This document shows, in pieces, positions 10,703 to 21,995 of a stretch of DNA of 64,000 bases. The notes beneath the pieces were generated by a model that saw nothing but the letters and a program-made list of their open reading frames with translations, made no database searches and was not told where the DNA came from. This DNA is from Agriotes lineatus (Eukaryota; Arthropoda; Insecta; Coleoptera; Elateridae): contig CALNHX010003597.1 in assembly GCA_940337035.1 (NCBI GenBank), positions 1-64,000 on the forward strand. The letters run 5' to 3'. A program made the translations under genes and the position numbers. Each line of letters begins with the position of its first letter. Position 1 is the first letter of the stretch.

Positions 10703-12773
10703 TGTTATGGGCCAAAAGTCACTTTTCGTATTAATTTAACGATTTGCCTTATCCCTGCCTAATTCAAGGCACTTTGCACATTTCGCTCTAACTATTTACC
10801 CTATAATAGCCTAGTTTGAGTTACCCATTTCCTCGAGTAAAGTCACTGCAGATTAGGCCTCACGTTGTACGCGTGCTATGTTGGTTGCAGATGCGATTTT
10901 TCTGCAAATTTGGAATTTTCTGGGCCTAGCTGTCAAATTATCATTGGCCATTTTGAGTTGTCAGAAGATGGATGTGGTGAAAGGCATCTTTGGTTGATCG
11001 ATGCACGAATATTTGTAATTCGGTTTTGTCACGCTCATCCTAGCATGAAAATGTATATCTTGGTGTGAAATTGGTCTGGGAGACGTCCCCCGACGTTTTT
11101 GTTGTGATACATTTCAAGCACGGATTTTTGTCCGGAATTCATCTGACAAACACATGTAACTACTTGGGCGATTTGGAGCATAACATCTCACGGTATGCTA
11201 TTTTGACAATTACTGGTTATATTTCTAAGGCAGAATGTTGTCCCTTTTAGCTCCCTTTTGGTACGGGCGGTGAACGCACTCAGCTCCCTTTTGGTACGGG
11301 CGGTGAACGCACTCAGCTCCCCTTTGGTACGGGCAGTGAAAGCACTCAATTCCCCTTTGGTACGGGTGGTGAACGCACTCAGATTAGGAAGCAGTCCTTT
11401 GGTATGAACTAACGCATCTCTGTTGGTGAGCGGCGAGTTTGTTCATGTGGCGCAGGAGCTTTTCGAGGCGTTTGGTTGATGGATTTGGCCCCTCTTGGAG
11501 AGCACTCTCTCCAGGCAGTTGCTGCAGTCGGCTGGCTGTGAGTTTGGGAGATTTCCAGTCCCTAAAACAGGCTAGCAGATTTACTGGCCCGAGATCTCTG
11601 CGTTACCTGCGATGAAGCCCGTTGGAACACCTGGCTTCCTCAACATCGTGCAGTAGGCCTCCGATTTAGCACGTTCGTCACCTGGTGCAGCCAAGGTCTG
11701 TCTTTGCATTTTCCTTAAGCGTTCTTGTGCAGTTTTGAGCTCGACCAACTTAACCTGTGTTATAGGCATGATTTTAATGTGTGTTTAATTATTCATTGTA
11801 GCGCTTTGTGCTACGGCCAGATTTTGATAAGCTAATTTACTTACTTTAATGTTGTGATAACTCACTTGCAGTTTAAAGTAAACCTATTTTGTTGTATAAC
11901 ATCTTAATATTTACAACTTGACATTTCGAGCCTCCATTAGAGGCTGTGTCTAATGTAGGTGCGTAGGGACGATAAGGTTTCCCTTATGTAAATTTTGTAA
12001 TAGCAATTCTTGCATACGCCCATTTGAACGATTTTAGACTCGATCTCAGTGGAGAGATCCGTCAGTCGGTTGAATTTGGCTTAGTGCGGCCCCACTTTGC
12101 AAGAAATTAGCGAAATCAGTCCGATCGTTGTTTAAGCAATTACGCCCCTTTAGGGCGAGATTTAATTAGCGTGTTTCGGGTAATTTTGCGCCCCTATCAA
12201 CCAAGATCTTGGGTAATAATGGGTTTTGTGTACATTTGATTACTAGTACAGTTATGTATTTTTGCAACTGAGGGTTTAGCGTTGATTTCAACTTGACAAG
12301 CAAAACAAAACCTTAACTACCGCTTAAATTTGAGACGCGTTTGGTCATACATGCGAATTGCTACGATCTACGACTTTATTTATTTAATCTGGTGAGTTTA
12401 ATCTGTGATAAATTTTTCGATATTATTATATGAAATCTGGTTTGTGATATTTGTTGTTGTGATATACTACCGAGCACTGTTAATATTTTATGAATGTTAA
12501 TATTCTATTAAATTATATATACTCGTTACTTATGCCTGCGAATTTGATTTGTGTGTCCTTGTCGCTACCTCTAATTTTCAGGATCGCTTAGTAGCACCTT
12601 CCGTAGTGTCTGGTTTGATGATTAGCAAAGTGCTGGGTTATGCTACTTGGCGCCCATAAATTACTCACCGTTTCAGCTTACGCTTTAAGTCTTCTGTTCG
12701 ACCCACGACCAGCTCCGGCTGAGAATCCGGTAGCCTTTGCTACTCCTTATTTTATAGTCAGAGTTTTGTAACA
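10703..12773 (+). repeat. 3' LTR (2071 bp)
   Basis: Same ends and body as the 5' LTR. It carries about 59 extra bases (about 11192-11250) and a fourth 33-bp repeat unit. Few point differences are visible by eye. It runs directly into a transposase frame on the other strand at 12774. Confidence 0.95.
11251..11382 (+). repeat. 33-bp tandem repeat in the 3' LTR, 4 units
   Basis: The same 33-bp unit as at 3172-3270, here four times; the first two units are identical. Confidence 0.95.
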
Positions 12774-13075
12774 CTGGTTAGATATGCTTTTACAGTAAAT
12801 CTAAAATCCAATTCATCTGCAGGAAAACCAAATTCAGAAAGTCGAATGATGTGACTGGCAAAAGCCATTTCTTCCTGATTAGTGAAAACTGTAGGATGTC
12901 CGGGCTTTCCAGAAAATTGACTTTTCAATTTATACTTAATGGTGCTTCTACAGATCCCGTAGTGAGATGATGCCACCCTTTGGCTCATACGTCCTGACCT
13001 AATGGCGTCCAAACATTCTTCAAGCTTATCGGCATATTTTCGACTACCGGGTTTCCTTTTGTAGGAATTCGGCAT
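12774..13075 (-). pseudogene. Truncated psq/jerky-type transposase N-terminus
   Basis: About 100 residues read leftward from ATG at 13075. They show a pipsqueak-type helix-turn-helix (KYADKLEECLDAIRSGRMSQ, RSTIKYKLKSQFSGKPGHP) and the start of a second CENP-B-like helix region (EEMAFASHIIRLSEFGFP). This is the N-terminal architecture of pogo/Tigger/jerky-like DDE transposases. The frame runs into the 3' LTR at 12773; the DDE core is missing, and no continuation is seen left of the other LTR. Confidence 0.75.
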
Positions 13076-14323
13076 ATTTTTTACTATAATCTAAAACAAA
13101 ATCATTCCATGACTCACACTGAAAATTTTTAAATTAAGCAAATAATATTTGACTCGATTTTAGGTCGAAGAGAAAAAGCATTGTATTCCAAAAGTGGTTT
13201 TGCATATGTGTGGGTTACTTTGGCCCACTCATGACCTGGGCCAAAGTTACCCGTAAATCTCATGTTAAGAGGGCGACTTTTGTAAATAATTTAATTGCAC
13301 AAATATCAGTTTTTAAATTTCAAACTTGATTCGGAAATTGTTTAACTAATATTAAAAGGAATCAAAATGAGCACTTACTAAATTTTTCGAACAATCTTCA
13401 ACAGGTGCAGGCGTAAAAGTTTACAACTTACAAAAACGTGCTCCAAGTACAGGCTAGTGCATACGACTGCATTATTCCCACCAATGTAACCTAATATTCA
13501 GTTCAAGGGTTTTGGTAACTGCTGAGAGGTGCCATCTACTGGAAATAGCGGTAAATTACTCAAATAGTTCGCCCTACAGGTTTCTTATCAAATTAGTTAA
13601 CACTTTTTTTATCGTGGGCCAAAGTAGCCCCCTAAGGGACAAAGTAACCCTCGTTTACGGTACATAAGTAATAGTAAGTACACTTCTGTGCAATAAAATT
13701 AAGCACACACGGCTTTGTTGTATTTATTAATAGGGTTTTATTTTTGAAAGGTCTTAGTTCTGGTCTTTTAATAAAGGTGTTATTTTCAAGTTATGGTGTT
13801 TTATCATTTATTGAAACTGCTGCTAAGCAATTAATATAGATCCGAATTACACAAATTAGAATATTGTAAAAAACAGCCTATATGGCCTTAGAAAAAAGTA
13901 ACTATTCTATAATTGAAAATATATTTTATCATCTATTCTACCGTTATAGTATGACAAGGTTTAAGTAATGAGATCCGGAGGTAGCTATTCGATACCGCTT
14001 AAAACATTTAAAACAACATCCACAAAGTATGTCAACATAACAGAAATTATAAGGTCAACAAACGTGCTCCTATCAATTCACAGAGCGGCAGCTGTTTGAG
14101 GCAATTCGTCATAGGGCCCAAACCTACAATTACAGGTGAAAATGCTGACGCTGCAGATCTAGCTATCACAGTTTCAGTGTAACGGAGGGGCTAAACAACG
14201 TTGTAGCCGAAGCAGCGGTTAAACCCCGCGCTGTTATCGCCTTATTTATAAACACTGAAATGTAATGCGATCAGAGCGTAAAGGCATCCAACGCACCTAT
14301 AAAACAAATGTGCAATCTTGGTT
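13076..14323. other. Non-coding DNA, including likely ends of the jerky-type transposon
   Basis: GGGTTACTTTGGCCCACTCA (about 13211) and, in the reverse sense, GTGGGCCAAAGTAGCCCCC with AAGTAACCC (about 13615-13655) look like related terminal or subterminal repeats of the element whose transposase is cut at 12774. No host exon is seen. Confidence 0.45.
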
Positions 14324-15413
14324 ATTGAAAACATTGGCGTAACTAGCGGGGGGGCCAGGGGGGCCAGGCCCTCCCCAGAGTGCAGTCTGGCCCACCCCAG
14401 AAAAATAGAGGTTAAATAAATTTAAAAATCTGCTTTTTTTATTAACCCATTTATACTAAGGGGTTGGTTATCGACCCTCACACATTCTTACATTTTCTGG
14501 TTTTATTACCTTTTTTGGCTTAAAAACATTATAGTATAAATACCATATGTTGGACGGATGACTCTACTGAATAATAATATACAAGAGAAAACGTTATTAG
14601 TTAGCTAATAATTACTTTGAAAACACTGCTTTCGTCTGAATATTTTTTTTAGTTAAATTTACACAATTTTTGTTAGTTTCTCTTAAGTTTAAACAAATAA
14701 AGGATCAATTTATGTTCACAGAAAAATAAAATTGCAATTATTTCATATGTGGGTAAGTAAATGAGTTGAAAACTTGAGTGCATCGGTAACTACTCACTGG
14801 GCACATACAGATAGCTGCCTATTATAGGATCGTCCAGTTCAGACTTAAGGTGACTTGCTATTTAGATGTTTGCCTTGCCGAAAGAGTTGAGTTTATAGCT
14901 TTAAAGAGTACGATTCAGAATTTTATGTTGAATAGTGTTTCATATACCGCAAAGAGCATTTTGTGGTGCTTGAATTTCCACAGTTGCTAGCCCAAGATAG
15001 AATGAAAAGATATCACAATAACAATTAAAAGGATACTGATGTTTTCAGAAAGTATTTGCTTCGAGGCGGAGAAAAAAATAAAAATTGTGGCTCAAAAACG
15101 TGCAAATGGAAACCAAGTGATGTTTCTTCTGGAATAATATTTTTTATCGTCAACCTCATTGAGTTGCAAGAGGTAATCTATACATTTTTATGTTGTTTAT
15201 GAACCGAAAAATAATTTATTGATATGCTCCTTAGACACGTAGTATTACGAGAGTATGTAGCACCCATAATTTCTGCAAACCAATATATCAAGTGTACCAT
15301 CGAAATGTAACTTGCTATAAACAAATGTTTGTTGTTTTCTAGTTTAACAGTTCAAATTTAGTTACTATACAGTTAGTTTTGAAATAAGTGTTGTGCATCA
15401 AAAATGAACATAA

Positions 15414-16048
15414 AGGTCTGTTCATAGTGGGAGCGGCGAGCGCCGCGTCGCGTTTGCGTTGCGTCAAGCGTCGCGCCCACTATTAACTATCCTATGTATT
15501 TAAATACAAACGTTTAGAGTGAGAGCGTTAGTACAGCGCTGCGTTTAGCGCTGTATATAGCTTTCGCAGGGCGTCAGCGTCCGAAACAATTCAGATTGTT
15601 TTTAGTAGCGTTTTCAGTGTTCAATATGAGTTCTTCAGAGGACGTTGCTGAGGTGCTAATATCAGTTACAATTTTTTCGGAACGACGCCGACGGCTAACT
15701 CTTTCTACCAGATAATCAAATGTCCCGACAGACATTCATATATAATTGAAAAATCGATCCGGAAACTTTCTTAGCTTGTGATACAAATGGTGAAATTCAC
15801 CAAATACATATCTTTCCCTGTTTATAGGGTGAATACCAACTCTTTTCTTTAACTTGTAAGTATAATACGGTGCCTCGACCAAGAACATTAAACAAACTGC
15901 TCTCGTTGGAGCCATTTTGCAAACTGAGCTTGCTGGTTCAACGCTCGGTAGACGCTGTAACTCTGAATACACCTCCGCGACGCGAACGCGACGCTCGACG
16001 CAACGCGAACGCGACGCGGTGCTCGCCGCTCCCACTATGTATAGACCT
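15414..16048 (-). mobile_element. Deleted PIF/Harbinger element (635 bp)
   Basis: 28-bp inverted ends (AGGTCTGTTCATAGTGGGAG at the left, AGGTCTATACATAGTGGGAG reversed at the right; two mismatches seen) are flanked by TAA on both sides (15411-15413, 16049-16051), the TWA duplication typical of Harbinger. The frame at 15736-16035 on the minus strand ends in RVGIHPINRERYVFGEFHHL and LRKFPDRFFNYI, the N-terminal block of Harbinger DDE transposases. The catalytic part is deleted, so it is non-autonomous. The GC-rich arms (GCGTCGCGTTTGCGTTGCG) stand out from the AT-rich surroundings. Confidence 0.85.
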
Positions 16049-16209
16049 TAAGGGGCGAAAATTTTAGAGCCATGATTTACTATGACTTTAAAAGTTCCCT
16101 TTCTCTGAAAGAAATGACTTCGTGCTGATTTTGGTGGCCAGGCGCATATTTATGGTTTAATGAATTTAAATTTGAACGAGTTTGAGTCAGCGACGATTTT
16201 TGGGAAAAC

Positions 16210-17381
16210 AAATTTCAACAGTTACTGATACGAACGTAGACGCTGTGCGAAGAATGCTTCAGTAGGACAATCGAGTCACTTACACAATTATTAAAAGCAT
16301 CTTGGACATTGGCATGACTGCAATACACAAGATTTTACATACTCATTTGGGTGTAAGAAAAGTCTGTCTTGGGTGGATACCACACCGTTTAACAGACACA
16401 CAGAAACACAACAACAGCATGTGGAATAGTATAAGAAATATGATGAAGGTAGATCTAAAGCATTTTACATAATAACTGGTGACGAAAGCTGGATATATGC
16501 ATTTGAATCTGATTCTAAGCGGCAGTCAGCACAATGCAGGGCCGTAGCTACAGGCTTGGGGGCCCTGGGGCAACAAATAATTATGGGGCCCCCCTGTTAT
16601 CTTTACCTCTACATCACTTTCATTTAGTAAGACTTTTTTAATAGGGTTACTATTTGGTGTTTTTTTTCTGTTAATATAGAAGAATGGGTATTTAAAACAG
16701 ACAAAACACATATTTACTTCACATTGAGTTTAATATAAAACTGTATTTAACGTTTAAACAGGCTAAGTTTAGTTCAAAACTTTTTAAAGACAATTTCGTA
16801 AAAAAACTTCCTCCGTCTTCGGGGGCCCCTATGTTCGGGGGCCCCGGGGCGCTGCCCCGGTTGCCCCGGTGGTAACTACGGCCCTGGCACAATGGGTGTT
16901 TCCAACAAATCCTAATCCAGTTAGAGTGAAGCGATTTTGAAGAGTTGGTAAGAAAATAATTGCTTGTTTCTATTCAAAATCAGGACTTATCCCAACTGTC
17001 GTGCTAAAAATAAACGTAGGGTTACTGCAGGATGGTACACAACTATATGCCTGCCAGACGTTATTCAAAAATCTCGGCTTATGGCGCCCAAGGGGTGAGA
17101 TCGTTCTGCACCATGAAAATGCTTCTAGTCATACCGCACATCAAATAAAATAATTTTTAGAGATTGTCGAGTTAAAATTGCTAACTTATCCCATATTCAG
17201 TTCCGATCTAGCACCTTCCGATTACTTTCTAGTTCCTCCATTAAACGATAAAATGCGTGGTGTACGATTTGTAACTCCCGAAGATGCTGTGGAAAGCTTC
17301 AAAAACTTTGTTTCTCAAGTGACTCAAAAATTGTGGAATTTATGTTTTGAAAATTGGTTTTACCGAATGCGTAAATGTTGA
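16210..17381 (+). pseudogene. Mariner-family transposase relic, split by a MITE
   Basis: Read across the MITE, the order is that of a mariner transposase: VGVRKVC-W-PH-LT, TGDESWIYAFESDSKRQS, HHENASSHTA, then SSDLAPSDYFLVPPLNDKMR and FENWFYRMRKC at the C-terminus. The first catalytic Asp is present in GDESW; the second is Glu in HHENA (HHDNA expected); the third is in SDLAPSD. Several stops and shifts are visible. The MITE at 16537-16886 interrupts it exactly within a conserved SAQW stretch, so the mariner was there first. Confidence 0.85.
16537..16886. mobile_element. hAT-type MITE (350 bp) with 8-bp target duplication
   Basis: It begins CAGGGCCGTAGCTAC and ends GTAACTACGGCCCTG. Direct repeats GCACAATG flank it (16529-16536, 16887-16894). 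Subterminal GGGGGCCC runs on each side form a second inverted pair. It has no coding capacity. Removing it and one octamer rejoins the mariner frame. Confidence 0.9.
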
Positions 17382-17634
17382 GTTTAAGGGGGAATACTTT
17401 GAGAAAATAATAAAAACAAATGTTGGTTACTGAACATTGTTTTATTAGACTGCAGAAATTTATGGGACTGCCCTCGTATAACGGCATCAAAGAACAAGCA
17501 AATAAATTTATGCCAAAAGGTTATGCATGTACGTAAATTCCTGTCTTCATAGGTATACATAGGTATTGACGATGGTTGGTTGAAGGGTCTGGCCCTCCCC
17601 AACCAAAAATCCTAGTTACGCCAATGATTGAAAA

Positions 17635-18251
17635 GTACGCTAGTGGGCACGGACGTTCTTGCATTCTCGCAGGCCATGTTTAGACATATCGATTGCAGTT
17701 GGAGCCTATTTTTTTTTGGGTGATTTCGGTTACTTCATGCAGTTTTCTACAAAAACAGCAGAGAATAGCATAACTAAGTACATATACTCAACATTAACTT
17801 TAAGAGCCTACTGTTACCTGAAAAGGTTAAAATAAAAAAACTTGGGACTAAATTTCAACCTACAAAATATAGTTAGAACTCACAATTTTAGAAGATATTT
17901 TTCTGTGGACATTTACAAGAAAAACAAATGGATATGTGGATGTGATACATGCTCTGTTTTTTCCATTATGAAATAAACGATCGTTTTTCGTTTTTAACAC
18001 TTACATACATTTTTTTGTTGAGTTTTGAATACTTTTTGTTCTGTGCACATTCCTTTTGGATTATTAAAATTAAAAATTATTACTATATTTGACGGATTGT
18101 ACGTCATTATTTTTTGCTTAGTAATTGTTAAAAATGCCCCCACTGGCAACTACACAATATTTTTTTATACTTAAACATAGCGTAAGTTGATGATAAAAAC
18201 ATTATGTTAACCATAATATACGAAAATGTTAATATAACTTTGTTTGACATG
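17635..18251. other. AT-rich intronic DNA
   Basis: No open frame, repeat end or exon signal is recognised between the hAT-like element and the first decayed lola cassette. Confidence 0.5.
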
Positions 18252-18427
18252 AAAATGATCAACAAGCAGATGTTTCATTTTTGTCCCAACTGTAGCAAGA
18301 GATATCACACCTGAAGTGGGAATGCGGAAAAGATTGGCAGTTCCCTTGTTCATTATGCAGTTGTCGTTTTACTTACAAAGCTGACATGGAAAAACGCTTA
18401 ACCAAAAATCATAAGACAATAGAATAA
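18252..18427 (+). pseudogene. lola: Decayed lola-type zinc-finger cassette
   Basis: FHFCPNCSKRYHT matches the first half of a lola first finger. The next recognisable codons, in another frame, read KWECGKDWQFPCSLCSCRFT and run on to HKTIE and a TAG. The stretch between RYHT and KWEC, which should contain about ten residues and the finger His, is deleted with a frame change. No convincing pyrimidine-rich acceptor in the right phase precedes it. The GKDW linker and second finger remain nearly whole, so the loss is fairly recent. Not expected to give a working isoform. Confidence 0.8.
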
Positions 18428-18912
18428 CCAATATTTTGTAACAATTTGTATCAGCCAATAAAATCCGTAAATATTTTAAATATTTGCAAAGGTAGCTTAA
18501 TAGCTAGCAATTAGCTTTCAAGAAGGTCATTAAACCGGTTTATAAAATAGATTAGCAGGTCTGCTTAGAAAAGAAAAAAATTATATTGTGCGCCTTGTGG
18601 TAAACAACACTTGGTGTCAACAGTTTTCAGGCAGAATACACTCTAATGTTACCAAAATGACAACCGGGACTGTGTTCTCTGATACACGGTTGACTGACAT
18701 TCTTGGTCGGCCATCCGTTTGAGATCGTTTCACTGGCAGCCAGGGTGCGTGTCCATGCAACCATAAATATAGAATATATATTTTTAATCATACCAGAGCA
18801 ACTGTTATGTATATATACATTATTTCTACTAACAATATAGTATCTACTGCACTAAATTAGTTAATTTCAACATTTTTCTAAGCAAATGTAATTTGAGTAA
18901 TCCCATTTACAG

Positions 18913-19184
18913 ATTCTTCAAATGTAGGAGTTATTGTCACTGCTGTAGATGCAGTTCACGGAGAGGTCTTTTCATGTACAGCATGTTATAAGAAGTACAA
19001 GTATAAAACATCATTGTCTCGACACTTACGCTACGATTGTGGAAAGGATCCCCAGTACACATGCAAGCTTTGCGGGCACAAAACGAAACATAAAAGTAAT
19101 CTCCTCGCTCACTTAGGAAAACACAAAGACTACTTTGATGGCAAAGTGTGCACCAATTTTGACGCTTACATAGGTTTAGGATGA
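18913..19184 (+). CDS. lola: lola alternative terminal exon (cassette 1)
   Basis: The acceptor TTTACAG at 18906-18912 is followed by AT, which completes a split codon, then 89 codons and TGA. The leader is about 20 residues. Finger 1 (C-x2-C-x12-H-x4-C) includes CTACYKKYKYKTSLSRH; the linker is GKDPQYT; finger 2 (C-x2-C-x12-H-x3-H) includes CKLCGHKTKHKSNL. The exon is too short to stand alone and would give the DNA-binding end of one BTB isoform. A 19-residue tail follows the second finger. The nearest AATAAA is at 19520. Confidence 0.88.
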
Positions 19185-20164
19185 TGCAACAATATTTGTG
19201 ATTTGTATCTTTTAAGTATTTTGCTGCAAAAAATCATTTAAATACTCTGTTAAACTGTGCACAGAAAACTATAAATATTTATGTAGTTATATTAGTGTAA
19301 ACATTGTTTAATGTTATTATGTTAAGTAAAGGTCTTATAAGTCACTGCGTTATATACAACAACCATACTCAATAGTTGAATGTATATAATTATTTTTAAA
19401 AGGCGTTAGAATTTTAAAGATATGTTACAGAAATATTTATGTTAGTAAGTTATAACGTAATGTGTACTAAATTTATAACATGGCAGTTTTAATAATTTTT
19501 CCTCTTTTTTAAGTTCCCCAATAAATTTTAGTGTAGAAGTAGAACTCTCACAGATATTTTAAGAGATTGAGCATGGCAGGTCAGCGGAAGTTTTGTGTAT
19601 CTGCAATGTTTCCTGAGTTTCCAACTTATGGATGTAAACATGAGCCATACAATTAAGTAAAACTGCTTGCTTGTATACTTATTAAAAGACAAATATTCAT
19701 TTTAGGTTCTGTTTTAATAAGTATAATATTCCAATAATATAGACGATCGCCGACTTTAAGTAGAGAACTGCACACGAAGAAGAAGATGTGTTTTTTTTTT
19801 CAATAAATCAATCAAATATTTGTTATTTGATTATAATAGTGAGAGCAGGATTGTCACCTGTCCGATTTTTTACCGGTAGTCCCACGTCTTGGTGCAGTGA
19901 CTGTCAGGACAATAAATGTTCTGATTTTGAATTTTAAGGCAGAAAGTTTCAAAGAGTACAGTTAGAAAATCAAGTACTTTATAATTTTCATCAAGAACAT
20001 TTAAAATTTATTTTATTGCTTTGAGTTTACCGTAGAGAAAACTCTTGTACAAGGCATTTTGTAAGAATAAATAATGCAATATTAATTAATAATGATTTTC
20101 TATACATATTCTGAGTATTTGTATGCATGTTAACTACTTAAACTACAATTCTTCTCGTTTTTTT
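19185..20164. other. 3' UTR and AT-rich intron
   Basis: Holds the probable polyadenylation signal of cassette 1 (AATAAA, 19520-19525). Otherwise AT-rich with no exon recognised. Confidence 0.5.
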
Positions 20165-20665
20165 ACTTTCTCGCATACGGTAGTATAGAGAAAGTATTGT
20201 AATCGTCAAAAAAATCGACTTCGAGATTTTGACGAATCTTGACGTTTTAGACCACCTAGAGTCCGAAAAAACCATTTTTCGAATTATGTCTCTGTGTGTG
20301 TGTGTGTGTGTGTGAACACGATAACTTAAAAACGAAATAAGCTAGACCCTTGAAATTGTGTACATAGTCATTATTCAAAATTTGTAGATTCCTATCAAAT
20401 TTTGAGCGAAATCGGTTAACCGGAAGTGGCACTTTACCTAAACAGGTAGCGGTACCTATTCAAGTAAAGTACCAGTTTGTTTCGAGATATTTGAACAAAA
20501 TTTTGTACATACATTTCTTATGTAGAAAAACTACCAGATATTACATTTCAGCATGATCGGTTAACCAGAAGTGGCATTTTACCTAAACAGGTAGCGGTAT
20601 CCATTCAAGTAAAGTACCAGTTTGCTTCAAGGTATTTGCGAGAAAGTCTAGGGGAGCACACTCCC
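20165..20665. repeat. Interspersed repeat with terminal hairpin and (TG)n
   Basis: It opens with an imperfect hairpin, ACTTTCTCG...GAGAAAGT (20166-20193), then TTGACGTTTTAGACCACC, a (TG)n run (20290-20312), GAACACGATAACTTAAAAAC and two near-copies of a segment with GCGGTA...AAGTAAAGTACCAGTTTG. It ends near GCGAGAAAGTC. The layout parallels the repeats at 43453 and 45111, though little sequence is shared. Confidence 0.65.
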
Positions 20666-20784
20666 GATTTTTTTTATTTGTTCCTCACTTGTAAACATCA
20701 ATTTATCAAGTCACTGTATTCACCTTGAAAATGTTTCTTAATTGCCTAGCCAGTAAAATTTTACAAGCGTGCTCATAGATAAAT

Positions 20785-21995
20785 CTTCTTCATGTACCAT
20801 CTCCATTTCGGAGGTTGGCTATCATCATTGCTATTTTAACTTTGAAAGCTGCGACCTTAAATAAGTCAGATGACGTGACATTAAACCATTTTTGCAGATT
20901 TCTAAGCCGGGATATTCTTCTCCATCCAATAGATCTTTTACCTTGGATTATGAGTTGCAGAATCTCATACTTTGGACCTCTCATGATCTGGCCTAGATAT
21001 TGCAATTTTCTTTTTTTCACTTCCTGTAGGATCTCTACTCCTTTCTCCATCCTTCTCAGAACCTCTACGTTGGTCACATGTTCTGTCCATGATATTCTCA
21101 ACATCCTACGATAGGCCCACATCTCCAAGGCTTCTAATTTCCGCTCACAATACACGTTGAGGGTCCAAGCTTCCACACTATACAAAAGGACTGGTAACAC
21201 ATAATATTTGAGCATCCGAGTTCTTAGGTTCAGGCTCAGATCGCGACTACAGAGTAATTTCTTGATCTTCACAAAAGATGCACGGGCTTTCTCAATGCGG
21301 ATCTTTATTTCTGAACAATAATCCGCGGAACAGTTGACATTTGTACCTAGGTAGTCATACCTCTGGACTCTTTCTAGCCTTTCACCTTCCACATACAGAT
21401 GTTCATTGGGCACTTCAGTTTTGGTAACAATCATGTACTTGGTCTTCTTAACATTGAGTGTCAGACCATATTCTCGACTGACTGTGGTGACCTTATTCAA
21501 CATGTTCTGTAGGACTTGTATGTTTTCAGCGAGAAGTACTGTATCGTCTGCATAACGCAGATTGTTCAGTGGAGTGCCGTTAACTCGTATTCCACCGGCA
21601 ACATTTTCGAGAGCTTTGGTGAAGATTTCCTGTGAGTAAACGTTGAAGAGGAGTGGTGGAAGGACACATCTTTGTCTGACTCCTCACTTGATTTCCACTG
21701 CTTTCGTCAGTTCAGATTGGATGCGAACAGATGCACTTTGATTTAGATACAGTTTTACTATTACTTATTTGTATGTCTCGTGTGTCGAGGTGTTTTCGTT
21801 CCAGTGCTTCTATTAGTTGCTTGTGTCTCACTTTATCAATTGTCTTGTTGTAATCAATAAAACAGCCGTATACGTTTTGGTTGACATCAAGACATCGCTG
21901 TATCAAGTCATTGTAGGCAAACAAAGCTTCCCTTGTGCCTAACCCATTTCTAAAGCCAAACTGAGTATCTGCTATGTTCTCTTCCAACTTCTTAT
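20785..21995 (-). pseudogene. 5'-truncated RTE-like non-LTR retrotransposon, 12-bp target duplication
   Basis: Read on the minus strand it starts inside the reverse transcriptase (DTQFGFRNGLGTREALFAYN, GCFIDYNKTIDKVRHKQLIE, where AFDKV is expected), passes NLRYADDTVLLAEN with the catalytic YADD, then KTKYMIVTK and the C-terminal YLGQIMRGPKYEILQLI tail, ending near 20790. There is a shift near 21700. TCATAGATAAAT flanks it at 20773-20784 and 21996-22007, so it inserted into the fold-back arm. The short TGAAGAAG tail without poly(A) fits RTE. Endonuclease and 5' RT are absent, so it is dead. Confidence 0.88.

Larger units (their letters stand above)
2682..12773 (+). mobile_element. Full-length Ty3/gypsy LTR retrotransposon (10.1 kb)
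   Basis: Order: 5' LTR, untranslated leader with a likely primer-binding site, gag, pol in the -1 frame, about 1 kb of untranslated DNA, purine tract, 3' LTR. Both LTRs begin TGTTATGGGCC and end GTTTTGTAACA. gag and pol are both fully open, and the LTRs look very similar by eye apart from two length changes, so the copy is young. Protease-RT-RNaseH-integrase order is diagnostic for Ty3/gypsy. No env frame is present. The flanks do not carry matching target duplications: GCCTC on the left, CTGGT on the right. No part of it belongs to the host gene. Confidence 0.95.
14332..17626. mobile_element. hAT-like element with 8-bp target duplication, holding nested insertions
   Basis: Ends CATTGGCGTAACTAG (14332-14346) and CTAGTTACGCCAATG (17612-17626) are perfect inverted repeats. 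They are flanked by a perfect 8-bp duplication, ATTGAAAA (14324-14331 and 17627-17634). An 8-bp duplication and a CA...TG end fit hAT. Subterminal GGGGCCAGGCCCTCCCC / CTGGCCCTCCCC also pair. No hAT transposase remains. Inside are a Harbinger element (15414-16048), a mariner relic (16210-17381) and, within that relic, a second hAT-type MITE (16537-16886). Confidence 0.85.
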
